Source of the DNA: Pelagicoccus sp.
GTDB taxonomy: Bacteria; Verrucomicrobiota; Verrucomicrobiia; Opitutales; Opitutaceae
Assembly (NCBI GenBank): GCA_028284635.1
Contig: JANQRJ010000058.1
Coordinates: 1-64,000, forward strand
Reading direction: 5' to 3'
DNA length: 64,000 nucleotides
Shown here: positions 1-9,071 of the stretch, one piece after another
Layout of the letters: each line of letters opens with the position of its first letter
How positions within the stretch are numbered: position 1 is the stretch's first letter
Program-made: the position numbers and the translations under genes
The notes under the pieces: generated by a model
The model's input: only the letters and a program-made list of their open reading frames with translations
Databases searched by the model: none
Told to the model about the DNA's origin: nothing

Positions 1-58
1 AGCGGGCAGTGGAGAACGAATCCTGCAACACGGCCCGCTCGGCGATCGGGCCCTACCT
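1..58. repeat. Dispersed repeat copy (GGTAGGGC..GATCGCCGAGCG family)
   Basis: The segment ending with ctcggcgatcgggccctacc at about 39-58 matches the copy at 36644-36672, which reads ctcggcgatcaagccctacc. The family is therefore present at least twice in this window. It is directly followed by a half copy of the GTAGCGCGG repeat at 76-100. Confidence 0.55.
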
Positions 59-75
59 TAGGCAACGTTCCGTTT

Positions 76-100
76 GACGCGGGCTAAAGCTCCGCGCTAC
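76..100 (-). repeat. GTAGCGCGG dispersed repeat, half copy upstream of thiD
   Basis: The stretch reads gacgcgggctaaagctccgc followed by gctac. This is the right arm of the GTAGCGCGG...CCGCGCTAC palindromic family seen complete at 10831-10905. It lies 11 bases before the thiD start and could form part of its 5' leader. Confidence 0.75.
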
Positions 101-111
101 TGCTCTACACC

Positions 112-903
112 GTGCTTCCCGCCGTCCTCAGCATCGCCGGATCCGACTCTGGAGCAAACGCCGGCATCCAAACAGACCTCTTGACCTTTGCGGCCAACGG
201 GGCCTATGGCACCACCGCAATCACCTGTCTCACCGCTCAAAACCCGAACGGCATCTCGAAGATCGAGGTCCTCGATCCGGACTTCGTCGCCGAGCAGATC
301 AAACAGGTCGCCGCATACTTCCCGATCCGCGCGGCAAAAACCGGAATGCTCTTTTCCGCTGGCATCATCGAAACCGTCGCCCAGACCGTGATCGAAATGA
401 AACGCAGCAATCCCCTACCTCTCGTCGTCGATCCGGTCATGGTGGCAAGCAGCGGCGCCCCCCTTCTCGATCAGGCAGCGGAGACAGCCTACCGCGATGC
501 TCTGCTGCCGATAGCCGACCTCATCACGCCCAATCTCGACGAAGCCAAGGCCCTGCTCGATCGCGACATAAAAGGCCGCGACGACATAGCGACGGCAGCT
601 GCCGACCTTGCAAAGGCCTACCAAACTCACGCTCTCGTCAAAGGTGGACACCTGGCTGGCGACAGGCTCTTCGACGTACTCGCTTCACCGGAAGGCTCTC
701 GCGAAATCTTCGAGCAAGAACGCATCCAAAGTATTGATACACATGGCAGTGGTTGCACCCTAAGCGCGGCAAGCGCGGCTCAACTCGCACTCGGGGCTTC
801 GCCCAGCGAAGCCGTCGCCAAAGCTCGAAGCTACCTGCGTGCAGGGATGGAAAATCCGCTCAATCTCCCCAACGGGAAATTCATCAATCATCTGCCACGA
901 TGA
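112..903 (+). CDS. thiD: Hydroxymethylpyrimidine/phosphomethylpyrimidine kinase
   Basis: This is a cytoplasmic ribokinase-fold enzyme that phosphorylates 4-amino-5-hydroxymethyl-2-methylpyrimidine (phosphate) for thiamine synthesis. The 263-residue length is normal for ThiD. The N-terminal IAGSDSGANAGIQ loop matches the family IAGSDxSGGAGIQ substrate motif, DPVMVASSG around residue 107 matches the family DPVMVxxxG, and THGSGCTLSAA near residue 211 is the phosphate-anion hole and catalytic-base region (GTGCTLS in most members). The start is a GTG at 112; no ATG precedes it in a sensible place. The stop overlaps the start of comEC in an ATGA arrangement, which suggests translational coupling. 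No other thiamine gene is nearby. Confidence 0.92.
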   Translation: MLPAVLSIAGSDSGANAGIQTDLLTFAANGAYGTTAITCLTAQNPNGISKIEVLDPDFVAEQIKQVAAYFPIRAAKTGMLFSAGIIETVAQTVIEMKRSNPLPLVVDPVMVASSGAPLLDQAAETAYRDALLPIADLITPNLDEAKALLDRDIKGRDDIATAAADLAKAYQTHALVKGGHLAGDRLFDVLASPEGSREIFEQERIQSIDTHGSGCTLSAASAAQLALGASPSEAVAKARSYLRAGMENPLNLPNGKFINHLPR

Positions 904-2612
904 AGTCATGGCAGCGTCCGCAACGCGTGCCCATGCTCTGGATACTGCTTCCCTTTTCCACAGGAATCGTCTTGGCGAAGGAGATCGGTTCAGCGCCAAC
1001 CGCAGCGCTCGCCGCGATTTCGCTCGGCGCGGCTTTACTCAGTCTAGCTTTATCCTCGTCCGTAGCGCGGAGCTTTAGCCCGCGACCACAAGGAATAGAT
1101 TCTGCACTACAGTCGCGGTCCCGCAGAGGGCGGGATCCACGCCACAGCTACGGATCCTATGCAGTCTGGGCGAGCTGCTTGACTCTAGCCTGTATCGCAT
1201 CGGGCATGCTGCGCTTCGAATCCAGTCGCGGCAACCAGTCTGAGCCGAAAAGCTTTCCCGCCCGCGAAGCTCTACTGGAACTGCGTATCCAAAAACTCTT
1301 TGCAAGCAGCCATGCAAAAAGAGAGGCGGGACTGGCGACCATTCTCTCCGCGCCCCCGCATTTCGCCCCCCTGATTGGAAATCGCATCTATTTCTCTCTG
1401 GAAACCGAAGACCAGATTCAAGCAGGAGAGAGCTATGAAGCCTTCGCCGTGCTGCGGCCACTTGAGATCGGCAACGCCTTCTCTCTGTATCTTCAAGACC
1501 AGTCTGTGGCCTACCGCTTCGTACAAGGCGAATTGCGACAACGCCTCGAAGACGCTCCTTGGCTGGACCGCAAGCTACACGCCGGACGGGAGGCGCTTGC
1601 CTCCATGCTGGGACGCAACAAACTGCCGCAAAGCGAATTCAGCGGAGCCTACAAAGCAATGATGCTCGGGCAGAAACGCGAGCTGAGCCCGGAGCAAAAG
1701 GACTTGTTTCTGGCCAACGGGGCCATGCATCTCTTCGCCATCAGCGGGTTGCACATCGGGATCATCGCCGCCTGTATCCATCATTTGCTTACACTGTTGC
1801 GGGTGCCGCGCAAATACCGGCCTGTCGCGACGCTCTTGGCAGTTCTCTCTTTCGTGATGGTGACCGGAGGTTCGGCCTCCTCCTGGCGAGCCCTGCTCAT
1901 GATAGCCTGTCTCTATCTCAGCCAATGGGGCAAACGGCAGGCCTCGCCTCTGAATGCACTTGCCCTCTCCGCCCTCATCTACCTGCTGATTCTTCCCGAC
2001 CAACTCTTTCAGGCCGGCTTTCAAATGTCCTACCTCACCGTCGCCGCGATCCTTCTGCTCGGCCTGCCTCTGGCCGACACGCTCAACCGCAGCCTGCCGC
2101 TTTTCGCTGGAATCCCCGTAGGCCTACAAACATGGCTGGAACGCAAGACCGTGAAGGCTAAGACTTGGCTATGCAATGCAGTCGCGATCAGCGCTGCCGC
2201 CTTCACCACATCGTCGCTCCTTGGGGCCTATTACTTTCAGATTCTTCCGGTCTATGGGGTCGTGACGAATCTGTTCGCCTTGCCAACGGCGTCTCTGGCA
2301 ATCGTCGCAGGCTTTCTGTCGATCGTCTGTTCGCCACTGTCGAGCATCGTTCCGCTTAGCGAGCTCTTCAACAACGCTGCGATCGTATTGATAGCTTTGA
2401 TACATGGGTTTCTAGATTTCTGCGTCACCCTGCCGGGCGCGAGCATCGACGTTGCCCCATTTTCCAGCGGCATCCTTGCCGCTTGCCTCGGGGCCGTCAT
2501 GTCGCTCTGCCTCCTCTCCTACGCGAAAACAGGCCAGAAGCGCGTTGTTCTCTGGCAAGCCACTCCACTGATCGCGACTGGAGCCAGCCTAGTACTGATC
2601 GCGAATCGCTGA
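900..2612 (+). CDS. comEC: ComEC/Rec2-family competence membrane protein, without the nuclease-like C-terminal domain
   Basis: This is a polytopic inner-membrane protein (570 aa from the ATG at 900) of the ComEC/Rec2 DNA-uptake channel family. The signature AISGLHIGIIA occurs near residue 280, followed by many hydrophobic segments of the Competence domain. It ends soon after the membrane domain, so the metallo-beta-lactamase-like domain of long ComEC proteins is absent. The ATG at 900 was chosen over the longer frame because it forms an ATGA overlap with thiD and leads straight into the first transmembrane segment. Residues about 54-85 (VARSFSPRP...) are encoded by an in-frame copy of the GTAGCGCGG repeat and lie in the hydrophilic loop between the second and third hydrophobic segments. 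The family assignment is firm, but a function in transformation is inferred. Confidence 0.88.
   Translation: MKSWQRPQRVPMLWILLPFSTGIVLAKEIGSAPTAALAAISLGAALLSLALSSSVARSFSPRPQGIDSALQSRSRRGRDPRHSYGSYAVWASCLTLACIASGMLRFESSRGNQSEPKSFPAREALLELRIQKLFASSHAKREAGLATILSAPPHFAPLIGNRIYFSLETEDQIQAGESYEAFAVLRPLEIGNAFSLYLQDQSVAYRFVQGELRQRLEDAPWLDRKLHAGREALASMLGRNKLPQSEFSGAYKAMMLGQKRELSPEQKDLFLANGAMHLFAISGLHIGIIAACIHHLLTLLRVPRKYRPVATLLAVLSFVMVTGGSASSWRALLMIACLYLSQWGKRQASPLNALALSALIYLLILPDQLFQAGFQMSYLTVAAILLLGLPLADTLNRSLPLFAGIPVGLQTWLERKTVKAKTWLCNAVAISAAAFTTSSLLGAYYFQILPVYGVVTNLFALPTASLAIVAGFLSIVCSPLSSIVPLSELFNNAAIVLIALIHGFLDFCVTLPGASIDVAPFSSGILAACLGAVMSLCLLSYAKTGQKRVVLWQATPLIATGASLVLIANR
1059..1154. repeat. 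GTAGCGCGG repeat inside the comEC coding region
   Basis: The left end tccgtagcgcggagctttag and right end ggatccacgccacagctacg match the ends of the intergenic copy at 40516-40666. The terminal tccgtagc/gctacgga are inverted. The span as drawn is 96 bp, a multiple of three, and it keeps the comEC frame open. Confidence 0.85.
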
Positions 2613-2737
2613 GGACTCTCGAAGCCGTAAATTAGGAAAGCAACGTTGCATGCTTATTTTACGAAGGTAGCCTGTTTCTCACTACCCTTAGACGCTCGGG
2701 CGTTGACCGGGGCATGCTTGGCGCTAGACCGAGCTGC

Positions 2738-3019
2738 ATGAAATCATCATACGAACTCGCCATGGAACGCCTGGCCGCCAGCCAGGGAGAAAGCGCCCCA
2801 GTCTCCGAAGAAACGAAGGCCAAGTTGGCCGAGCTCGACGAGACGTATCGAGCGAAGATCGCCGAACGGGAGATCTTCTTGCAACAAAAGCTAGTCCAAG
2901 CGGAGGCCAGTGGCGAAATCTCCGAGGCGGACGCCATCCGCAAGCAGCTCGCCAACGAAAAGGCCCGCCTGGAAGAGGAACGCGAGGAGAAGAAGCAAAA
3001 GCTTCGGGACGCGGGATAG
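2738..3019 (+). CDS. Small charged coiled-coil protein, function unknown
   Basis: This protein of 93 residues is almost entirely alpha-helical by composition. It is rich in E, K, A and R, with heptad-like spacing and a C-terminal EEEREEKKQKLRDAG tail. It has no signal peptide and no catalytic motif. I chose the ATG at 2738 (MKSSYELAMERL) over the ATG at 2714 because the intervening residues look non-coding and MKSSYELAMERL resembles the start of a conserved hypothetical family I associate with Verrucomicrobiota and Planctomycetota; that recollection is unchecked. The gene stands alone between comEC and the opposing DUF3857 pair. No function can be assigned. Confidence 0.65.
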   Translation: MKSSYELAMERLAASQGESAPVSEETKAKLAELDETYRAKIAEREIFLQQKLVQAEASGEISEADAIRKQLANEKARLEEEREEKKQKLRDAG

Positions 3020-3064
3020 AACCTATTTGAAAGAGCTTCCCGAAGACAGCTTAATTAAAGCCAT

Positions 3065-5077
3065 CTAGAGCTCTCTTTTAAAGGCGAGAAGAGCCGACTC
3101 CGCACGAACAACTGCTTCGTAGAAATCGATGACCATCTGATAGTCTTCAGGCGGCGTTACTCTATACTCGATCGTTCGAGTACGCCTCACCTCGACTTCT
3201 CTTCCGGAAACACTAATATCGAGATCGTAGTCAGCAAACTGGTTTAACTGGGAGACCTCTTCGTTTTTCGAGTCGAGAATAAAACCATCAGGCAGAACGA
3301 AAACCGTACGTTCATCCAACTGCAGGGGTCTGGAAACATACGGAGTAATCCGCTCTTTATCAACAGGAGGCACCCATTCTTGTTGTTCCAGGAAGACGGG
3401 TCGAAAAAACAGCAGCTCGCCATTCTTCATGAAGCGGGCGTATCGGCGAGCCGAGAACTCTACAACGAGTTCGAAAACGTTCTCCTCGAAAAAGTCGCGA
3501 CACTCGATTCGTTCTACTTCAGCTTCGTAGACTCCTCTGCGAATCCAAAGCTCAACAAACTCCTCTAGCTCCTCGTTTGACTTACTCCGGCGCAAATGGC
3601 GCAGCCGTTGAGCATAGCGACCCGTATTGCGTTCGGTGATCGTGCCGGAAAGCGCGCCAGACTCATCTAAAGTTACATAACACTCGCGCTCCACTCGGTC
3701 ATCTTCCGGCGAAGCAAATGGCAAGGAGAGCATCTCGTCGTCCCAAGGGCTGGAAACCAGCACCTTGCGGCCCCGCAGATAGTAGGGCATGACCCCAAAC
3801 GCGGCTACCTTGGAAGTGGGATCGAAGATAGCTATACGCCCATGCTTCGGATGGTCTACCACCCCAGAGACATCAGGAGCTTCATCTCCGACCGGCACAG
3901 CAAGAATACAGTGATCGAAGACATAAGGGGATGCCCACTCATCATGGACCCATGAAGTCCCGCCAATTCCAGCAAGCACGGGGTAGGAGTCGATCCCCAC
4001 GCTCGTAAGCATTGCGCGAGCCAACGAGGTCATGTCCTTGCAGTCGCCGTAATGCTTTTCGAAGACCTCGGGCGCCGGACGGGGACGATATCCACCGCCA
4101 GAATTCAGGTTGATACTCATCGCAACATAGTTGACCGACTGGGCATAGGAGCCAATCGCCTTGATCCGCTCCCAGTCGCTGGAAGCAGTGGCAGTAAGCT
4201 CCCGTGACTTAGCCGAGATCGCTTCATCGGGTTCATCCTTGCCTTTCTGGGCCTCTAGCGCAAAATTGGCTACGTCGTTCCAATTCTCGAAACTAATATA
4301 GGAGTAGCGTTTCAGCTCCTGTTCATCGGGGACAACGGAATAGCAAAGAGTTGCCGCAAGGAGAGAACGGAAAGGCTGATTCGGTTCGTCAGGCAAAGCC
4401 TCCAAGTCTCGAACCTCCCATACATAGCGATTGGCATTCTTCGTACTTCTGACATCCGACGAATTGAAAACGCGGCTATCGACACGCCACTTGTCAGGAA
4501 CTTCGACCACGGCTCTCGAGCTGACCACCGGGAGTTCCGCCTGGAAGTCCCAGACGCCCTGTAGAAAGGATGTCTTTCTAGATATAGTATATTCGTAAGC
4601 GAAGATAGCTCCATTCCTCATGGATGAAGATCTATCGAAATTGATCGTCTTGCTATCGCTGTAGAGCTGATCGCTTCCAAGCGCCACTTCATAGAGGTCC
4701 TTACGCCTAAAGGACTCCACTTTCCCCGAAGGATAGACGATCCATGCCTTAAAGTCCCTAAGCTTGTCCGACCTTCCATGGATTACTTCGCCAAAACTGC
4801 CGTAATTCCTGGCATCTCTCGTCCTTATATGGATAGCAACGCGCCGACTTTTCTCGAGCATGCCGCGACCCTCGTAAGCAACCGAGAGCTCATTAAGAAG
4901 ATACAAGCCACTAGCATCCTCGTCGAGCTGCCCGTATGCGGAGGTCGATTTCATCGCCTCGGCAATCCATTCTGGATAGCTGCCTTTGGCGAAAATGTTT
5001 CCAGAGCACAAGAGACAGGCCAAACTAAAGAAGCCCGAGACCCACCGGAACCGTTGGATCGAACGGCGAAGCATCAT
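3065..5077 (-). CDS. Exported DUF3857 protein with an intact transglutaminase-like domain
   Basis: This protein of 670 residues has a hydrophobic N-terminal signal segment (FFSLACLLCSGNIFAKG). A DUF3857-type beta-rich domain spans roughly residues 55-270, followed by a transglutaminase-like core. The core keeps all three expected catalytic positions: Cys in HYGDCKDMTSLARAML, His in FDHCILAVP and Asp in IFDPTSK. The C-terminal third resembles the DUF3858-like beta region usual in such proteins. Its ATG overlaps the stop of the next gene upstream (ATGA at 5077-5074), so the two are one operon. The substrate is unknown; the family is usually envelope-associated and is a cysteine protease or transglutaminase by fold only. 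Confidence 0.8.
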   Translation of the reverse strand: MMLRRSIQRFRWVSGFFSLACLLCSGNIFAKGSYPEWIAEAMKSTSAYGQLDEDASGLYLLNELSVAYEGRGMLEKSRRVAIHIRTRDARNYGSFGEVIHGRSDKLRDFKAWIVYPSGKVESFRRKDLYEVALGSDQLYSDSKTINFDRSSSMRNGAIFAYEYTISRKTSFLQGVWDFQAELPVVSSRAVVEVPDKWRVDSRVFNSSDVRSTKNANRYVWEVRDLEALPDEPNQPFRSLLAATLCYSVVPDEQELKRYSYISFENWNDVANFALEAQKGKDEPDEAISAKSRELTATASSDWERIKAIGSYAQSVNYVAMSINLNSGGGYRPRPAPEVFEKHYGDCKDMTSLARAMLTSVGIDSYPVLAGIGGTSWVHDEWASPYVFDHCILAVPVGDEAPDVSGVVDHPKHGRIAIFDPTSKVAAFGVMPYYLRGRKVLVSSPWDDEMLSLPFASPEDDRVERECYVTLDESGALSGTITERNTGRYAQRLRHLRRSKSNEELEEFVELWIRRGVYEAEVERIECRDFFEENVFELVVEFSARRYARFMKNGELLFFRPVFLEQQEWVPPVDKERITPYVSRPLQLDERTVFVLPDGFILDSKNEEVSQLNQFADYDLDISVSGREVEVRRTRTIEYRVTPPEDYQMVIDFYEAVVRAESALLAFKREL

Positions 5078-7074
5078 TGAGCAAAAGCCACTTCTTCGGC
5101 AGATTCCGCGTTTCTCGTCAAGGTAATGGGCCTATTGTCAGCTGTGCTCAGGTAATCGAACTCCTCCTTGACGAGGGAGTAGTAGGAGGCAGCGACATTC
5201 TTCTGCTTCGAGGCAAATTCCCGTTGATAGACGAGTTCCCCGGAATCAGGGTTTTCGATTGTCAATGACTTCCGGTCAAACAATCTGCCTCGAAAAGCGG
5301 AAGTCGCTCCGGAACTCGCCTCGAATCGAAATCCTTCGGGAACGGATATCGTGACCTTGTCCCTAATCATTTGAAGATAGGGAAACCTGATATGTTCCGT
5401 TCGTTCCTCATCAACAAAAAGAGGCTTACTGCCATGCTCGAACAAGCTAGGGTTCAGGATCAAACGATCTCCCAGAACGTCAGCGTAACCCGGAATCCTT
5501 ATCCTATATTTCAGCACTAGATGCTCGTACGTCGAATCGGCATTGAAGACCTCGAAGTCGCTAACGACCGCTCGCGGGATACGCTGGGTCCATTCAGTTT
5601 CCAGCACATGGGTTTCCATCTCTTTGGTGGTCATATCCACAAACAATCGCTTTCGCCACAGACCCGAATAGCCTTTGCATTGCATTTGGACCAAGCCCTC
5701 CAAATCGCCGTATTCATTGATGGAAACGTCAGCTATCCTTGCAAGCTGCGAGAAATCCCGCGCCACATCAGGCGTCTCGTAGAAGTTAAAATAGCCACCG
5801 TACTCTACCAACGTAACGGATCCTGCATTGCCAGGGTTCAAGACTTCGAAAGGCAGAAAGCTGCTGCCTGGATCGAAGTAGCGCCAACTCTTGTCAGCCT
5901 TGCGAACCCCGACCAACATGCCAGAAAGGTTGAAAGCCCCAAGGCGGCGCTTGAAGAACGTGCAATCCTCCTGGTCCTCCACCTGCACCAGTCTCGCTTT
6001 GAAGCCAGCAGCGCCGGCAAGCGAGGCGAAAAGACCGGCTATGTCCCAGCGCGTTCCATAGCCATTTCTGATCGTGTCATTGGGACTATCATTCTCATCC
6101 AGTTCATCGAGCTCCTGCTCGGTAAATCTATCTGTGTACTCGCTTATATTCGTTATCTCTTCGGTGCAGTACTCATAGGCCCTGCGAAGCCTATCTTCGG
6201 GAAATCGAATTCCATCAAACAACTGGGCTGCGAGCTTCTTTACTTTGCTGGACTTAGGCCTGACCATGTGATCATTGATGCTTTCAAGATTTCCGCCCCT
6301 ATAGTTCCAGTATTTATCCTGGCCAAGAGCCTGCGTACTGAAGGCGTAGTCCAAAGTGAAAAAAGGTTCGAAATCCTTTCTCGGCGCCAAATAGGGCTTG
6401 TTAGACCTAGCGGGCTGGTTCTCAATACTTAGCTCGAATCGCCCCATCTTTTTCTTCAGAGCAAACTTCCCATTGAAGGCTCTGATACTAGCAGCCCTAG
6501 CTCGAAAAGGCGTTACCCGGACGTGGTAACTCCAAGTAGGCCACTCTGCGCGAAGTTCCACGAGAACTTCGGCAAAACCGTACTGCCTCGATAGGCGCCA
6601 CTTGTATTCAATAATGCAGCCTACCTTCAAACCGGGAAACGAAAAAGACTTTGCATAGCCCTTGAAATGCTCGTTCTCGAAAATCTTTCGCTTATAAATG
6701 TCGGACCGATCAAGCAATGCGACCGAGCCGTCCGGAAAGATCACTCGGGCGCGAATGCCGGAAACCTTCCATCCCTGGCCGTAGCTTAGATCGACCTTAT
6801 CCCAGGCCTTGACTCCAGCCTCCGTGAAGACTTTCGCCCGATAGTGGTAGAAGTATGAGGCGCCTCCGCTAGAATCGTCGATGCGAACCTTGCGCAAAGT
6901 GAACTCGCAATGAGCATCAGGATCTATGCGCGGCGCAACCGCATCCAGTTCTTCCTGCGGTATCTCGTCCCAACCTCCTTTCTTAAGTTCGGAAGCGCCG
7001 AAAGCTGGAACAGTCAGCTTCAATAACATGAACACAGCTAAGCCATAGCAAAAGCCCCTGGTAAAAATGCTCAT
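5074..7074 (-). CDS. Exported DUF3857 protein with a degenerate transglutaminase-like domain
   Basis: This 666-residue paralogue of the downstream gene has a signal peptide (GLAVFMLLKLTVPAFGASE), a DUF3857-like region and a transglutaminase fold. At the catalytic Cys position (GDCKD in the neighbour) it reads GYGTRWDIAGLFASLAG, with no cysteine. At the His position it reads FNLSGMLVGV. Both catalytic residues are therefore missing, although the later FDPG turn remains. It is the first gene of a two-gene operon, with its stop overlapping the next start. A binding or scaffold role beside the intact paralogue is an inference. Confidence 0.78.
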   Translation of the reverse strand: MSIFTRGFCYGLAVFMLLKLTVPAFGASELKKGGWDEIPQEELDAVAPRIDPDAHCEFTLRKVRIDDSSGGASYFYHYRAKVFTEAGVKAWDKVDLSYGQGWKVSGIRARVIFPDGSVALLDRSDIYKRKIFENEHFKGYAKSFSFPGLKVGCIIEYKWRLSRQYGFAEVLVELRAEWPTWSYHVRVTPFRARAASIRAFNGKFALKKKMGRFELSIENQPARSNKPYLAPRKDFEPFFTLDYAFSTQALGQDKYWNYRGGNLESINDHMVRPKSSKVKKLAAQLFDGIRFPEDRLRRAYEYCTEEITNISEYTDRFTEQELDELDENDSPNDTIRNGYGTRWDIAGLFASLAGAAGFKARLVQVEDQEDCTFFKRRLGAFNLSGMLVGVRKADKSWRYFDPGSSFLPFEVLNPGNAGSVTLVEYGGYFNFYETPDVARDFSQLARIADVSINEYGDLEGLVQMQCKGYSGLWRKRLFVDMTTKEMETHVLETEWTQRIPRAVVSDFEVFNADSTYEHLVLKYRIRIPGYADVLGDRLILNPSLFEHGSKPLFVDEERTEHIRFPYLQMIRDKVTISVPEGFRFEASSGATSAFRGRLFDRKSLTIENPDSGELVYQREFASKQKNVAASYYSLVKEEFDYLSTADNRPITLTRNAESAEEVAFAQ

Positions 7075-7299
7075 GAACTAGCGGTAAATACGCCCTCTCA
7101 CTTAATCAAGAGTCAATTGCTCGATCTTCAAAGGGAAGGCGCGATTGAAAGCGTTCCCAGAAGCTTGAAATTGGCGGAGCGGAAAATCTCAAGCGCTATC
7201 AGTGAGGCGGCGTGAGCCGGTATGGCGAGGATTCTCGCATGCTGTCTCGAAAGCGAAACTCGCTTACTAACTTAGCCAAATCAAGAGTTCCTATACTTT
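7075..7299. other. Intergenic region upstream of the DUF3857 operon
   Basis: This 225-base gap lies between the DUF3857 pair and the thyX operon, all on the minus strand. I see no gene, strong hairpin or dispersed repeat. It presumably holds the promoter for the DUF3857 operon. Confidence 0.4.
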
Positions 7300-7728
7300 C
7301 TATTCGGCTACTGGCTTGGCTTCTCGAGCAATCTTCTGCGGGTCTACTGCGGGTAGCTCGAAGACGAGTTCGTCTTCGGGAAGCTTGGTGTAGTCGAGCA
7401 GATCGAGCTTGGCGATTTTCGAAAAGTCGGGCAGCGGCTTTGGGGTGGGCTGAGGTTGGACTGCAGGCACAATCTTCTTCAGTTCGACTTTTTGGGGTTC
7501 GATAGAAGCCCGAGGCTCAACGAGCTTCTTGGTTTTGAAGCGTTTCTGCTGGAACTTGTCCGCTTTTTCGAAGCGCTTCACCTCGAACCTATTCTCGCTT
7601 GGGCGAATGATTTTGGCGGCGGACTTTTCGGAGCCGGGCTTCAAGCCAGCTTGCGCCAGTGGGAGCCCGACGAAGAGTATCAGGCCAACGGATACGATAG
7701 GAAAACGCTGGATCGCAGTTTTTATCAT
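7300..7728 (-). CDS. Small exported lysine/proline-rich protein coupled to thyX
   Basis: This 142-residue protein starts MIKTAIQRFPIVSVGLILFVGLPLAQA, a clear signal peptide. The mature part is low-complexity and basic, with repeated EVKRFEKADKFQQKRF-type segments, then a proline stretch (QPQPTPKPLPDF) and a short acidic C-terminus. The ATG at 7728 overlaps the thyX stop (ATGA), which is why it was chosen over an upstream ATG 10 codons earlier. No domain is recognised. A periplasmic or envelope location is inferred from the signal peptide. Co-translation with thyX is odd, as no envelope link to thymidylate synthesis is known to me. Confidence 0.65.
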   Translation of the reverse strand: MIKTAIQRFPIVSVGLILFVGLPLAQAGLKPGSEKSAAKIIRPSENRFEVKRFEKADKFQQKRFKTKKLVEPRASIEPQKVELKKIVPAVQPQPTPKPLPDFSKIAKLDLLDYTKLPEDELVFELPAVDPQKIAREAKPVAE

Positions 7729-9071
7729 TCCGGTTCGGCAGTGCCTTCGACCACCCAATCGCGGGCTTCGGGCACCTGCTTGTAGAACTCCGCGAGGACG
7801 GCGCTGAGGTGCTCGGCGTAGCGGAAGTGGGCGCCGAGACCAGTACGCAATTCGGCCTCGTATATAAACTTGTCGGCGTGGGTGGAGTGCTCGAAGGGCG
7901 TCTGGCTCCCGAGCATGAGGCCGTAGACGTATGCGGCCTCGCCTCGCTCGATGAGCTTCTCCATAAAAGCCTGCTGCTTCTTCAGAAACGGACCGTACGC
8001 TTCGCGATCGACTTCCGGAGGCAGGTAGAAACCGGCTTGGATACAGGGTGTAAAACGGTGACCGGTGCGGTGGCGATTTAGGTCGCGCAGCTCCGCGATC
8101 GCCATGTTATTCCAGGCGAAGGATACGCGCATGCGACGGATGGCGGTGCCGCAGTAGCCGTATCGATTCGATCGATACTTGAGGGCATTCGAAATGGACT
8201 GCCGTTCCTGAAGAAACGGAGGGGCACTGCGGGCGACGTCTACCCAGACTTCGTCGTCTAGGGCCGCGGTAGAGAAGCGGGATCTGAGCAGCTCGATGCT
8301 GCGGTTGTGCTCGGCATGGGCCTGCTCCTGATAGGACGTCTCGGCAGCGCTGTGCTTGACGAGGCGGGGAGCGGTCTTCGCCACTTCAAGGCGAAGGAGC
8401 TCGGCAGCTGTTTGGGCCTCTTTTTGCGGCAGGGAGGCTAGCTGCTTGATCGTCTGCGCCCACATGCGAGCCGACATGACGAGGGCGAGGTTGGTCTTAG
8501 TCGCGAAGGGGATAAAGTAGCGGGCCCGGTCGAGCGCATAGTTCTTCCGCATGCGACGGAGCACTTTTTCGGGGGTATCTTCGGGAGCGCGGACGACGCT
8601 CGGGTCGGCTTTGGCCACGGCGTCAAGCCGGTCGTACTCTTTTCGGTAGCAGGCAAAGGCCTCGCTGACTAAGGAGAGCCACTCCTCAGCGAGATCGACG
8701 GGCATGCCGATCTTGTCAGGCGTGGGAATATTCTGCGGGTCCATCTCGATGTAGCGAGTACTGGACTCCTGCCCATCGCTCATCTGCGAGATCTCGAAGA
8801 GCTTGTAGGCAAGCCACATCGATACGTCGTCGATGGCGATCGCGATGCCGCCGGTCAGACCGCCGATCGAAGCGTGACCGTAGTCGACGAACTTGAGAAT
8901 GCGGTCGATGGACTTGTCGCAATCGTCCAAGTCCACTTTCTCCATGATCCTGGCGATGCCCTCGTTGCTGCGCGAGTAGCGAGCCAACACGGAAGCCAGA
9001 AGCTCCGGCGTGACTTTGAAGCCATCAGCGGCTTCCTTGGTGGGCACAATGGCAAGACCTGTTACTTTCAT
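7725..9071 (-). CDS. thyX: FAD-dependent thymidylate synthase, long two-domain form
   Basis: ThyX converts dUMP to dTMP with methylene-THF and FAD. This 448-residue protein is about twice the length of classical ThyX and appears to hold two Thy1-like halves. The first half has DYGHASIGG and SDGQESSTRYIE, which resemble the C-terminal part of the RHRxxSxNExSxRY signature without the leading RHR. The second half has LNRHRTGHRFTPCIQAG, which retains an RHR-like element, and SQTPFEHSTHADKFIYEAELRTG. Similar long ThyX-like proteins exist in other bacteria, but I cannot tell from sequence which half is catalytic. The ATG at 9071 is the first in frame. It is the leading gene of an operon with the small exported protein. 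Confidence 0.78.
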   Translation of the reverse strand: MKVTGLAIVPTKEAADGFKVTPELLASVLARYSRSNEGIARIMEKVDLDDCDKSIDRILKFVDYGHASIGGLTGGIAIAIDDVSMWLAYKLFEISQMSDGQESSTRYIEMDPQNIPTPDKIGMPVDLAEEWLSLVSEAFACYRKEYDRLDAVAKADPSVVRAPEDTPEKVLRRMRKNYALDRARYFIPFATKTNLALVMSARMWAQTIKQLASLPQKEAQTAAELLRLEVAKTAPRLVKHSAAETSYQEQAHAEHNRSIELLRSRFSTAALDDEVWVDVARSAPPFLQERQSISNALKYRSNRYGYCGTAIRRMRVSFAWNNMAIAELRDLNRHRTGHRFTPCIQAGFYLPPEVDREAYGPFLKKQQAFMEKLIERGEAAYVYGLMLGSQTPFEHSTHADKFIYEAELRTGLGAHFRYAEHLSAVLAEFYKQVPEARDWVVEGTAEPE

